Assembly: GCA_900540635.1 (NCBI GenBank)
Contig: UQGU01000009.1
Location: forward strand, 1-58,233
Direction: 5' to 3'
From: an uncultured Eubacteriales bacterium
GTDB taxonomy: Bacteria; Bacillota; Clostridia; Oscillospirales; Oscillospiraceae
DNA length: 58,233 bases
Part shown: positions 41,937 to 49,569 of the stretch, in pieces
Layout: each line of letters opens with the position of its first letter
How positions within the stretch are numbered: the stretch's first letter is position 1
Notes under the pieces: model-generated
Database searches by the model: none
Told to the model about the DNA's origin: nothing
Seen by the model: only the letters and a program-made list of their open reading frames with translations
Position numbers and translations under genes: made by a program

Positions 41937-42446
41937 CTAGAAAAACAATTTTGCGGTCCAGGCCGCTGCGGTGAAGCCCACCAGGTCGGCAAAAAGGGCG
42001 GCGGGCAGGGTATAGCGGGTGCGGCGGATACCGGCTGCGCCGAAATAAACGCTGATGGTGTAGAAGGTGGTCTCCGTGGAGCCCAGCATGACCGCCGCCG
42101 TCCGGCCGATCTGGGAATTCACGCCGTAGGTCTGCATCAGGCTCGTCCCCACGGCCAGAGCCGCGCTGCCGCTGATGGGCCGCACCAGCACCAGCAGGGC
42201 GCATTCCGCCGGAATGCCGAAGAGGGCAAACAGCGGCCCGCAGAGCGCTTGCAGCAGCTCCGCTGCCCCGGAGGCGCGGAACAGCTCCACGGCGGTGAGC
42301 AGCAGAACGAGGGTGGGGAGGATGTCCTTCAGCAGGCGCAGCCCCTCGGCCCCGCCCTCTAAGAGGAGTGAATAGCTGTTCTCTTTCTTGCCCAGAGAAA
42401 GGGCAGAGGCCAGCAGCAATATCATGGGGATCAGGTAGTCCGTCAT
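41937..42446 (-). CDS. spmB: Spore maturation protein B
   Basis: 169 residues, hydrophobic, with the gate-like SpmB signature (VRPISGSAALAVGTSLMQTYGVNSQIG..MLGSTETTFYTISVYFG). With SpmA it is needed for spore-core dehydration. The ATG at 42446 overlaps the spmA stop. Confidence 0.92.
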   Translation of the reverse strand: MTDYLIPMILLLASALSLGKKENSYSLLLEGGAEGLRLLKDILPTLVLLLTAVELFRASGAAELLQALCGPLFALFGIPAECALLVLVRPISGSAALAVGTSLMQTYGVNSQIGRTAAVMLGSTETTFYTISVYFGAAGIRRTRYTLPAALFADLVGFTAAAWTAKLFF

Positions 42447-43021
42447 GCTTTCCGGATCCGTCCCAGAAGAATTGCCGCGCAGACGCCAAGCCCGGCGGAG
42501 AGAATGCTTGTGACCCATACCGCCGGGAGAATGTCAAAGGGTCGGCCGCATCCCAGCGCCGCCCGGACGGCGGCCACATTGGTGGGCAGCAGTTGGATGG
42601 AGGCGGTGTTCAGCACCACCAGGCGGCACAGCTGATCGCTTGCCGCGTCGCTTCCGGGCGTTTTCAGCCGCTTGGCCGCCTGGATGCCCATGGGCGTGGC
42701 GGCATTGCCCAGCCCCAACAGGTTGGCGCAGATGTTTCCACAGAGATACCCCCGGAGAAGGCCGTCTTCCCGGCTGTCCGGGAAAATGCGCCCCAGGATG
42801 GGGGAGAGCAGCTTCGACAGCAGCTCCATGGCCCCGTTTTTCTCCAAAAGCTTCCCAACCCCGGACCACAGGCACACCGCCCCGGCCATAGAAACCGTCA
42901 GCGTCACCCCGGACTGTGCCCCTTTCATAGCCGCTCCGGCCAGAGCCTCCCCCCGCCCGGTCAGCGCCGCCGAGAGAATGCTCAGGGCAATCAGCCCCGT
43001 CCAAATCCACCCCATGACCAT
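42443..43021 (-). CDS. spmA: Spore maturation protein A
   Basis: 192 residues, hydrophobic, with AMKGAQSGVTLTVSMAGAVCLWSGVGKLLEKNG and the nucleoside-recognition-like GNAATPMGIQAAKRL block. The start at 43021 has GGAGGG 7 nt upstream; ATG 43015 is an alternative. It is in a two-gene unit with spmB, supporting a spore-forming host. Confidence 0.92.
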   Translation of the reverse strand: MVMGWIWTGLIALSILSAALTGRGEALAGAAMKGAQSGVTLTVSMAGAVCLWSGVGKLLEKNGAMELLSKLLSPILGRIFPDSREDGLLRGYLCGNICANLLGLGNAATPMGIQAAKRLKTPGSDAASDQLCRLVVLNTASIQLLPTNVAAVRAALGCGRPFDILPAVWVTSILSAGLGVCAAILLGRIRKA

Positions 43022-43085
43022 AGCGCTCCCTCCCTTGGCACAAGATTATGCCGGGGAAGGACAAAAAGAACAGTGCGAAAAAAAG

Positions 43086-43115
43086 CGCAGCCGGTGCATT
43101 TTGCAGTCGGCTGCG
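43086..43115 (-). terminator. Terminator of rsmI
   Basis: Stem CGCAGCCG..TGCA/TGCA..CGGCTGCG, with a run of T on the minus-strand 3' side (positions 43084-43078). Confidence 0.85.
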
Positions 43116-43136
43116 TCTGTACTTTGCGTGATTGCT

Positions 43137-43970
43137 CTACTCCTCTTCCAGCGCCAGGGCGTAGACCGTGTTCTTCGGCAGGCCCAGCTCGGCGGCGGTC
43201 TGCTTGACTGCGTCCTTGCGGGAAAGCCCCTGCTCCAGGAGCGCCTTCACCCGGGCGGCGGCGTCGGCTTCTGAGGGTGCTTCCCTGATCTCTTCCGGGG
43301 CGCCGGCTACGATCAGCACAAATTCCCCCTTGGGGGGCGTTTCGGTGTACTTTTCCACGGCTTCTCCCAGGGTGGTCCTGACCACCTCCTCGTGGAGCTT
43401 GGTCAGCTCCCGGCACAGGCTGATGGGCCGGTCAGCGCCGAAGACCTCCGCCATATCCTGCAGTGTGTTCAGCAGCTTGTGGGGGGCTTCATAGAAGATC
43501 ATGGTGCGCTGTTCTTTTTTCAGGCTGTCCAGGTGCTCCCGGCGGCTCTTTTTTGCGGTGGAGAGAAAGCCCTCAAAGCAAAATCTGCCGGTGCTCTGGG
43601 CGGAAATGCTCAGGGCGGTGATGGCGGCGCAGGGGCCGGGAATGGCGCAGACCGGAATGCCCGCAGCGGCGCACTGCTTTACCAGGTCCTCGCCGGGGTC
43701 GGAGATGGCGGGGCTTCCGGCGTCGGAGACCAGAGCGCAGGTTTCTCCTGCCAGGATCCGGTCCAGTATTTTTTCGCCCTTGAAGGACTTGTTGTGCTCG
43801 TAGTAGCTCACCAGGGGCTTTTTCAGCTCCAGGTGGTTCAATAGTTTCAGGGTGACCCGGGTATCCTCGGCGGCGATGAAATCCGCGCTTTCCAGAGTTT
43901 CCCGGGCGCGTTTGGAGATATCCCCCAGATTCCCGATGGGGGTGGGGACAAGGTACAGCATTCCGGCCAT
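43137..43970 (-). CDS. rsmI: 16S rRNA 2'-O-ribose C1402 methyltransferase
   Basis: 277 residues of the RsmI/YraL family: MLYLVPTPIGNLGDIS, EDTRVTLKLL, ALVSDAGSPAISDPG and IPGPCAAITAL. It methylates C1402 of 16S rRNA, tuning the P-site. It follows the TrmN6-like gene by 9 nt. Confidence 0.96.
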   Translation of the reverse strand: MAGMLYLVPTPIGNLGDISKRARETLESADFIAAEDTRVTLKLLNHLELKKPLVSYYEHNKSFKGEKILDRILAGETCALVSDAGSPAISDPGEDLVKQCAAAGIPVCAIPGPCAAITALSISAQSTGRFCFEGFLSTAKKSRREHLDSLKKEQRTMIFYEAPHKLLNTLQDMAEVFGADRPISLCRELTKLHEEVVRTTLGEAVEKYTETPPKGEFVLIVAGAPEEIREAPSEADAAARVKALLEQGLSRKDAVKQTAAELGLPKNTVYALALEEE

Positions 43971-43979
43971 AGGGGCCTC

Positions 43980-44672
43980 CTATTCGATATGATAAATGGA
44001 TTTGTATTGCCTGGACGGCTGCCCCAATTCATCCGTCAGCGACAGCTCCTCAAAAGTAAGCCCGGGCTTTCCACCCTTGCGCAGCTGCAGAAGGATCAGA
44101 CTGACATCCTTGCCCGGGCCGTGCCGCACCAGACACAGCCGCTTGGCCTCCAGATGAAAGGTACCTGCCTGGGCGATGATCTCTCCCAGCCGTTCCGGGC
44201 GGTGGACCAGAAAAAAGTCGCCGCCGTATTTCAGCGCCCAGGCGGCGCTGTGCAGCAGCTCCCGGACGGAGCAGCAGTCCTCCCGCCGGGCCAGGGGCAA
44301 AGCGCTGCTCTGCGGTCCGCCAGAAAAATAGGGCGGGTTGGAGAGGAGCGTGGTGAAACTTCCGGGGGAAACCAGGGAGGGAACTTGCCGCACATCTGCA
44401 CATATACTTTCCATGCGGTCGGCAAGCGCGTTGCGGGCGATGTTGTCAAGAGCGGCCCGGTGGGCCTCATGCGTCAGCTCTATGCCGGTGACGCGGCAGG
44501 TGCTGTCCCGGGCGCAGAGCAGCAGCCCCAGGGTACCGCAGCCGGAACCAAGGTCCAGCACCCGGGCGTTTTTGGGGAGCTTTGCAAACCAGCCAAGGAG
44601 CATACTGTCAGTGCTCAGGGGGAAGCAGCCTTTGGGGACATCCAGGGTAAAACCGTTCAAAAGTGTTTCCAA
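43980..44672 (-). CDS. TrmN6-like tRNA1(Val) adenine-37 N6-methyltransferase
   Basis: 230 residues from TTG 44672. The SAM motif is VLDLGSGCGTLGLLL and the adenine-methyltransferase motif LLSNPPYFSGG. The TTG follows AAGGAA by 7 nt; the frame is open further upstream but passes through the ferredoxin terminator, so those starts are unlikely. The YfiC/TrmN6 assignment is by family style; rRNA targets remain possible. Confidence 0.78.
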   Translation of the reverse strand: METLLNGFTLDVPKGCFPLSTDSMLLGWFAKLPKNARVLDLGSGCGTLGLLLCARDSTCRVTGIELTHEAHRAALDNIARNALADRMESICADVRQVPSLVSPGSFTTLLSNPPYFSGGPQSSALPLARREDCCSVRELLHSAAWALKYGGDFFLVHRPERLGEIIAQAGTFHLEAKRLCLVRHGPGKDVSLILLQLRKGGKPGLTFEELSLTDELGQPSRQYKSIYHIE

Positions 44673-44693
44673 GTTGTGTTCCTTATAGTGAAA

Positions 44694-44720
44694 ACCGGCC
44701 TGCGAAAGACGCAGGCCGGT
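44694..44720 (-). terminator. Terminator of the ferredoxin gene
   Basis: Perfect 11-bp stem ACCGGCCTGCG/CGCAGGCCGGT, followed on the minus strand by TTTTC. Confidence 0.8.
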
Positions 44721-44733
44721 GGGTTCCGAAGAA

Positions 44734-44904
44734 TTAGCCTTCCTCGATGGCATCAGCGGGGCACTGCTCGGCGCAGGAGCCGCAGCTGACACAAACGTCA
44801 GGATTGATTACGTACTTGTCTTCACCCTCGGAAATAGCCTCGACGGGGCACTGCTCAGCGCAGGAACCGCACTTCAGGCAAGCATCGGTGATATTGTAAG
44901 CCAT
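44734..44904 (-). CDS. 2[4Fe-4S] ferredoxin, clostridial type
   Basis: 56 residues, the size of clostridial ferredoxin. Two near-identical cluster motifs, CLKCGSCAEQCP and CVSCGSCAEQCP, give eight cysteines. It carries low-potential electrons for fermentation and hydrogenase-type reactions. AGGAGG precedes the ATG and a good promoter lies upstream. It is its own transcription unit. Confidence 0.95.
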   Translation of the reverse strand: MAYNITDACLKCGSCAEQCPVEAISEGEDKYVINPDVCVSCGSCAEQCPADAIEEG

Positions 44905-44956
44905 GAAAAATACCTCCTATTGTTTTTTTCAGTGTGCATCCATACAATGCATCTAC

Positions 44957-44984
44957 ATTCTAGCATAGATTTTCAAAAATGCAA
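44957..44984 (-). promoter_or_regulatory. Promoter of the ferredoxin gene
   Basis: On the minus strand TTGCAT (44984-44979), 16-nt spacer, TAGAAT (44962-44957). Confidence 0.72.
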
Positions 44985-45062
44985 TTCCTTTTTTCGGATT
45001 TTTTTGATTTCCGTATATTTCCTCTTTTGGATGGCGAAACTGAAGCCCAAAGGGGGAATTTC

Positions 45063-47387
45063 ATGGGATATCGCGGACAAATGGAGGCGCTGATCCGGCA
45101 GTCCGGTGCAGAGGCACGGCACATGGGCCACAGCTATGTGGGCTCGGTGCACCTGCTGCTCGCCCTGTGCCAGATGTCCGGCGGTACGGCCCAGCTGCTG
45201 CGGTCTTTTGGTGTGGAGCCGGAGCTGCTGCGGCAGCTGACCATGCTGTGTTACGGCGTGGGGCGGCCGGAGATGCCTTTGCCCCAGGGGTTGACCCGGG
45301 CGGCGAGAAGAATTCTGCGTCAGGCTGCCGTGGAGGCGCGACGGCAAGGCAGACGGGAGGTGCGTCCCGCCCATGTGCTGCTGGCCATGGCCCGAGAGGA
45401 GCAGAGCGGGGCCTATCAGATGCTGCATACCTGCGGCGTCAGCGCCGACGCACTGTTTACCCACACTCTGGAATATCTGTTGGATGCGCCCCGGCTGCGG
45501 GACGGGAAAAAGGAGGCGGTTTCTACGAAGCTTTTGGAACAATTCAGCGAGGATCTGGTTCAGAAGGCAGTGAGCATGGACCCGGTCATTGGCAGGGACA
45601 GAGAAATCGATACGGTGATCGGCATTCTCTGCCGGAAGAATAAAAACAATCCCGCCCTGATCGGGGAGCCGGGCGTGGGAAAGACCGCCATAGCCGAGGG
45701 CCTGGCCCAGCGTATGGCGGTGGGCAACGTGCCGCCTCAGCTGAAGGAAAAACGGCTCTATAGCCTGAATATGGCGAGCCTGGTGGCAGGGACGAAGTAC
45801 CGGGGCGAATTTGAGGAGCGGCTGCGGGATGTGCTGGCGGAGATCCGGCGCAGCGGGGACGTGATCCTCTTTGTGGATGAAATGCATACCATCGTCGGGG
45901 CCGGGGCCGCAGAGGGGGCCATCGACGCGGCCAATATTTTAAAGCCTGCCCTTGGCCGGGGAGAGCTGCAAATGGTTGGGGCCACCACCCGGGAGGAGTA
46001 CCGGAAGTATATCGAAAAGGACGCCGCTCTGGAGCGGCGGTTTCGCCCTGTCAATGTGGAGGAGCCGGATAACGACACCGCGGTGGAAATTCTCCGGGCC
46101 CTGAAGCCCGGACTGGAGCAGCACCACCGGCTGCGCATTACGGAGGAGGCGCTGAAGGAGGCGGTCCGGCTGTCCGTCCGGTATCTTCCGGACCTCTATC
46201 TTCCGGACAAGGCCATTGACCTGCTGGACGAGGGCGCGGCCCGGGCGAAAATGGAGGGCGTATCCAGCGCCCGGGGCTCCTCCGCCCGGAAAGAGCTGGA
46301 GGAGGAACTGCGGGAGGCCGTGCGGGAGCGCCGGTTTGAGCGGGCGGCAGAGCTGCGGGATAAGGTGCAGAGCCTCATGGAGCGTGCGCCGGATGGCAAG
46401 CGGTCCCGGGCGGTGACCGGGGCGGACATTGCCCTGGTGGTCTCTGCCCGGACGGGCATTCCTGTGGGACGGCTGACGGCAGGGGAGCGGGAACGGCTCC
46501 TGAATCTGGAGGGGCTGCTCTCTGCCCACGTCATGGGGCAGCCCAAAGCGGTGAAGACCGTGGCGGAGGCCGTCCGCCGGGGCTTTTCCGGCATTCGGGA
46601 CGCAGGCCGGCCCATCGCCTGCCTGCTGTTTGCCGGTCCCACCGGCGTGGGAAAAACAGAGCTGTGCAGGGCTCTGGCCACGGAGGTCTACGGCAGCCAG
46701 AATGCCATGCTGCGGCTGGATATGACGGAATATATGGAAAAGCACTCCGTGTCCCGGCTCATCGGCGCGCCTCCCGGCTATATCGGCTACGATGAGGGCG
46801 GCAAGCTGACCGAGGCGGTTCGCCGCCGCCCCTACAGCCTGGTGCTGTTGGATGAGATCGAGAAAGCTCACCCGGAGGTGCTGGGCCTGCTGCTGCAAAT
46901 CATGGAGGAGGGGACCCTCACCGATTCCACCGGCAGACACGTGAGCTTCAAAAATACCATTGTGGTCATGACCTCCAATGTGGGCGGCGGCCTGCGGGGG
47001 GAGGGGCTGGGCTTCTGCGGGGAAGGGAAAAAGGGCGTGTTTGCCCAGGCCTTGCAGGAGCAGTTCACTCCGGAATTTTTGGGGCGGCTGGATGCAACGG
47101 TGTATTTCGAGCCCCTGGGGGAGAATGCCATGGAGGCCATTGCCCAGAAGTATCTGCGGCAGCTGCAGCAGCGCAGTGCCGCCGCAGGCATTCAGCTCCT
47201 GCTGCCCGGCGAGCTTGCCCATATGCTGAGCACCCGCTGCATGGGCCGGGACGGTGCCCGGCAGCTGCGCAGGCTGGTGCAGACCGAAGTGGAGGACGGC
47301 CTTGCCACGTTCTTGTTGCGCTGCCCCAAAAAGCCGGGCAGGATCCATCTGCGCTTGGAGGAGGGAAAGCTGCGGTTCGGGGCCTGA
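45063..47387 (+). CDS. clpC: ClpC-type AAA+ protease ATPase
   Basis: 774 residues. The N-terminal Clp repeat domain (residues 1-150) is followed by AAA-1 with GEPGVGKTAIAEG and VDEMHTIVGAG, a UVR-type helix pair (ELREAVRERRFERAAELRDKVQ), and AAA-2 with GPTGVGKTELCRA and LLDEIEKAH. It unfolds proteins for ClpP. The usual ctsR-mcsA-mcsB neighbours are absent. GGGGG lies before ATG 45063; longer upstream frames have no ribosome site. Confidence 0.92.
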   Translation: MGYRGQMEALIRQSGAEARHMGHSYVGSVHLLLALCQMSGGTAQLLRSFGVEPELLRQLTMLCYGVGRPEMPLPQGLTRAARRILRQAAVEARRQGRREVRPAHVLLAMAREEQSGAYQMLHTCGVSADALFTHTLEYLLDAPRLRDGKKEAVSTKLLEQFSEDLVQKAVSMDPVIGRDREIDTVIGILCRKNKNNPALIGEPGVGKTAIAEGLAQRMAVGNVPPQLKEKRLYSLNMASLVAGTKYRGEFEERLRDVLAEIRRSGDVILFVDEMHTIVGAGAAEGAIDAANILKPALGRGELQMVGATTREEYRKYIEKDAALERRFRPVNVEEPDNDTAVEILRALKPGLEQHHRLRITEEALKEAVRLSVRYLPDLYLPDKAIDLLDEGAARAKMEGVSSARGSSARKELEEELREAVRERRFERAAELRDKVQSLMERAPDGKRSRAVTGADIALVVSARTGIPVGRLTAGERERLLNLEGLLSAHVMGQPKAVKTVAEAVRRGFSGIRDAGRPIACLLFAGPTGVGKTELCRALATEVYGSQNAMLRLDMTEYMEKHSVSRLIGAPPGYIGYDEGGKLTEAVRRRPYSLVLLDEIEKAHPEVLGLLLQIMEEGTLTDSTGRHVSFKNTIVVMTSNVGGGLRGEGLGFCGEGKKGVFAQALQEQFTPEFLGRLDATVYFEPLGENAMEAIAQKYLRQLQQRSAAAGIQLLLPGELAHMLSTRCMGRDGARQLRRLVQTEVEDGLATFLLRCPKKPGRIHLRLEEGKLRFGA

Positions 47388-47475
47388 AACCTGCCGGATA
47401 AGTGAACACACGTTTGAATATTCCTGAAAAAATGGGGTTTCTCAGGGCGTTCCAGGGAAATTCGGCAAAAAATGA

Positions 47476-47504
47476 TTGATTTTTTTCGGAAGAAGATTTA
47501 TACT
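47476..47504 (+). promoter_or_regulatory. Promoter of the mraZ (dcw) cluster
   Basis: TTGATT (47476-47481), 17-nt spacer, TATACT (47499-47504). Confidence 0.78.
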
Positions 47505-47513
47505 ATCAAAAAA

Positions 47514-47554
47514 TGGAGTGCTGTGGATGTAAAGTGGAGGAAAATGGAATGGAG
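47514..47554 (+). promoter_or_regulatory. Candidate MraZ operator (TGGAN repeats)
   Basis: TGGAG, TGGAT, TGGAG and TGGAA start at 47514, 47524, 47535 and 47545, i.e. every 10-11 bp, directly after the -10 box. A fifth TGGAG at 47550 overlaps the ribosome site. MraZ is known to bind tandem TGGGN-like repeats in its own promoter. Confidence 0.6.
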
Positions 47555-47562
47555 GTGAGATC

Positions 47563-47991
47563 GTGATCGGCAAATATGCAGCCCGGATGGACGACAAGAG
47601 CCGTCTGATCGTTCCGGCCAAGCTCCGGGGGGAACTGGGCGATAGCTTCTTTGTGACCCTGGGCGTGAACTGCGGCCATCGCTGTCTCACAGTCTACACG
47701 GCGGATGAATGGCAGCGGCTCAGTGAGAACTTCAATGCCCTGAGCATCTCTCAGCGGGCAGGGGCCACCAGCCTGATCTTTATGAACGCCGCGGAGTGCA
47801 GCCCTGACAAGCAGTTCCGCTTTTCTCTGACACCCTTCCTGCAATCCTATGCCGGAATCGACCGGGAGGTCATGATCGTTGGCCGGGCAGGCCAGGCGGA
47901 AATCTGGGACGCGGAGGAATTCCGGAAATTTGAAGAGGAGAATCTCACGCCCGAAAAACTCTTGGCATCTTTGGAGGCAATTGGACTATGA
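47563..47991 (+). CDS. mraZ: Transcriptional regulator MraZ
   Basis: 142 residues with the SpoVT/AbrB-like double domain: ARMDDKSRLIVPAKLR near the start and a second copy later. The GTG start at 47563 has GGAGGTGAG upstream. MraZ represses the dcw operon in bacteria studied, and repeats that suit it lie in its own leader. It overlaps rsmH by ATGA. Confidence 0.95.
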   Translation: MIGKYAARMDDKSRLIVPAKLRGELGDSFFVTLGVNCGHRCLTVYTADEWQRLSENFNALSISQRAGATSLIFMNAAECSPDKQFRFSLTPFLQSYAGIDREVMIVGRAGQAEIWDAEEFRKFEEENLTPEKLLASLEAIGL

Positions 47992-48923
47992 GCGAATTTC
48001 ATCATGTTTCCGTCCTCCTGGATGAATGCATTGAGGGCCTGAATATCAAGCCGGACGGTATCTATGTGGACGGCACCCTGGGCGGTGCGGGCCACTCCTA
48101 TCATATCGCCGAAAGGCTGACCACCGGTCGGCTCATCGGCATCGACCGGGACCCTGTGGCATTGAAGGCTGCCGGAGAGCGGCTGTCTCCCTTTGCAGAC
48201 CGGGTGACGCTGGTCCATTCCAATTTCTGCCGTATGGGGCAGGTTTTGCAGGAGCTGGGCATTTCCGGCGTGGACGGAATTCTGCTGGACCTGGGCGTAT
48301 CCTCTCCCCAGCTGGACGACGGGAGCAGAGGCTTTTCCTATATGACGGACGCTCCCCTGGATATGCGCATGGACAATGGGGATGCTTTGAGCGCCGATAC
48401 CGTGGTCAACACCTGGTCCTATGAGGAATTGAAGCGCATTCTCTATGATTATGGTGAGGAGCGCTATGCCCCTGCCATTGCGGCGGCCATTGTCCGCAAA
48501 AGGGAGATTTCTCCCATCCGCACCACCCTGGAACTGGTGGATGTGATTCGCTCGGCCATGCCCCCCGCAGCGTTGCGGGAGAAGCAGCATCCCGCCAAGC
48601 GGACCTTCCAGGCCATCCGCATTGCGGTAAATGACGAGCTGAATTCCGTGTCCAAGGCTATGGATGCTGCCATTCCCTGCCTGAATCCCGGCGGACGGCT
48701 GGCGGTGATCACCTTCCACTCCCTGGAGGACCGAATCGTCAAGAACGCCATGGCCGCAGCGGCCAAGGGCTGCATTTGCCCGCCGGAATTCCCGGTGTGC
48801 GTCTGCGGCAGGAAGCCCCAGGTGACGGTACTTACCCGGAAGCCCATTGTTTCCGGCGAAGAGGAGCTGGAGCGCAACCCCAGAGCCAGAAGCGCGAAGC
48901 TTCGCATTTGTGAGAAACGGTAA
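47988..48923 (+). CDS. rsmH: 16S rRNA (cytosine-1402 N4) methyltransferase
   Basis: 311 residues: HVSVLLDECIEGL, GTLGGAGHSYHI (SAM site), LLDLGVSSPQLD, RAFSYM-type and VITFHSLEDRIVK blocks. It methylates the same base, C1402, as RsmI encoded at 43137-43970. Confidence 0.96.
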   Translation: MSEFHHVSVLLDECIEGLNIKPDGIYVDGTLGGAGHSYHIAERLTTGRLIGIDRDPVALKAAGERLSPFADRVTLVHSNFCRMGQVLQELGISGVDGILLDLGVSSPQLDDGSRGFSYMTDAPLDMRMDNGDALSADTVVNTWSYEELKRILYDYGEERYAPAIAAAIVRKREISPIRTTLELVDVIRSAMPPAALREKQHPAKRTFQAIRIAVNDELNSVSKAMDAAIPCLNPGGRLAVITFHSLEDRIVKNAMAAAAKGCICPPEFPVCVCGRKPQVTVLTRKPIVSGEEELERNPRARSAKLRICEKR

Positions 48924-48944
48924 TTTTGGCCGGAGGAAGGAAAC

Positions 48945-49436
48945 ATGGATCAAAAACCTGTTATTCAATATGTTGGCCAGTTTTACGTGTATGGCAGTGA
49001 GGTCAAGGCGCCAAAAAAGAAGCAGCAGAGCGCAAAGGTCTTCCTGCCAAAGAAGCCGAAAACCGGGAAAGAGCGCCGCATTTATGTGGACCCCGTGGCC
49101 ATGGGCGGTATCGTCCTGGCTGTGGCGGTGCTGGTGGCTCTGGTGGTTGGTGCGGTGCAGCTGACGGCCAGTATGAACCAATACAATCAGGAGCTGGAGA
49201 CGCTGACAGAGCTGAAGCGGGAAAATGCAAAGCTGGAACACGCTTACCGCACAGCCTTGGACCTGGATACCGTACAGGAGAAGGCCGAGGCCATGGGCAT
49301 GATCCCGGCGGAGGAAGCGGAGAAGATGACGGTTCGGGTCTCCGTACCGGAGCATGAAGAGGAGCCTACGGCCTGGGAGAACTTCCTGTGGTTCCTGTCC
49401 GGCCTGCTGGGCCCGGCAGAAGAGCCGGAATCATAA
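48945..49436 (+). CDS. ftsL: FtsL-like cell-division protein
   Basis: 163 residues: a basic cytoplasmic part, one helix at about 53-75, then a short leucine-zipper-like outer segment (LETLTELKRENAKLEHAY) and a longer acidic tail. Position between rsmH and the class B PBP and this topology fit FtsL. GGAGGAAGG precedes ATG 48945. Confidence 0.85.
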   Translation: MDQKPVIQYVGQFYVYGSEVKAPKKKQQSAKVFLPKKPKTGKERRIYVDPVAMGGIVLAVAVLVALVVGAVQLTASMNQYNQELETLTELKRENAKLEHAYRTALDLDTVQEKAEAMGMIPAEEAEKMTVRVSVPEHEEEPTAWENFLWFLSGLLGPAEEPES

Positions 49437-49474
49437 CCTGTCCGGGCACGCATATACTCAAAACGGCAGCTGCG

Positions 49475-49509
49475 AATGGGCGGCGAGGGATTCCCTTGCC
49501 GCCCATTTT
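49475..49509 (+). terminator. Terminator-like hairpin between ftsL and the PBP gene
   Basis: Stem AATGGGCGGC.AGGGA/TCCCT.GCCGCCCATT with TTTT after it, 49475-49507. No separate promoter was found downstream, so it may lower rather than stop expression of later genes. Confidence 0.6.
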
Positions 49510-49569
49510 CAAAGGGGCACTCTTTTGGGTGCTTCCTGAAAGATTTCAGCCGCCGGAAGGGGCCGGACC

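Noticed and set aside
43022..43085. Sporulation-sigma promoter before spmA
   Set aside because: Loose -10-like matches only, with spacing outside the known range.
44985..45062. Heat-shock (CtsR/CIRCE) operator before clpC
   Set aside because: No direct heptad repeat or CIRCE inverted repeat is visible; only T-rich sequence.
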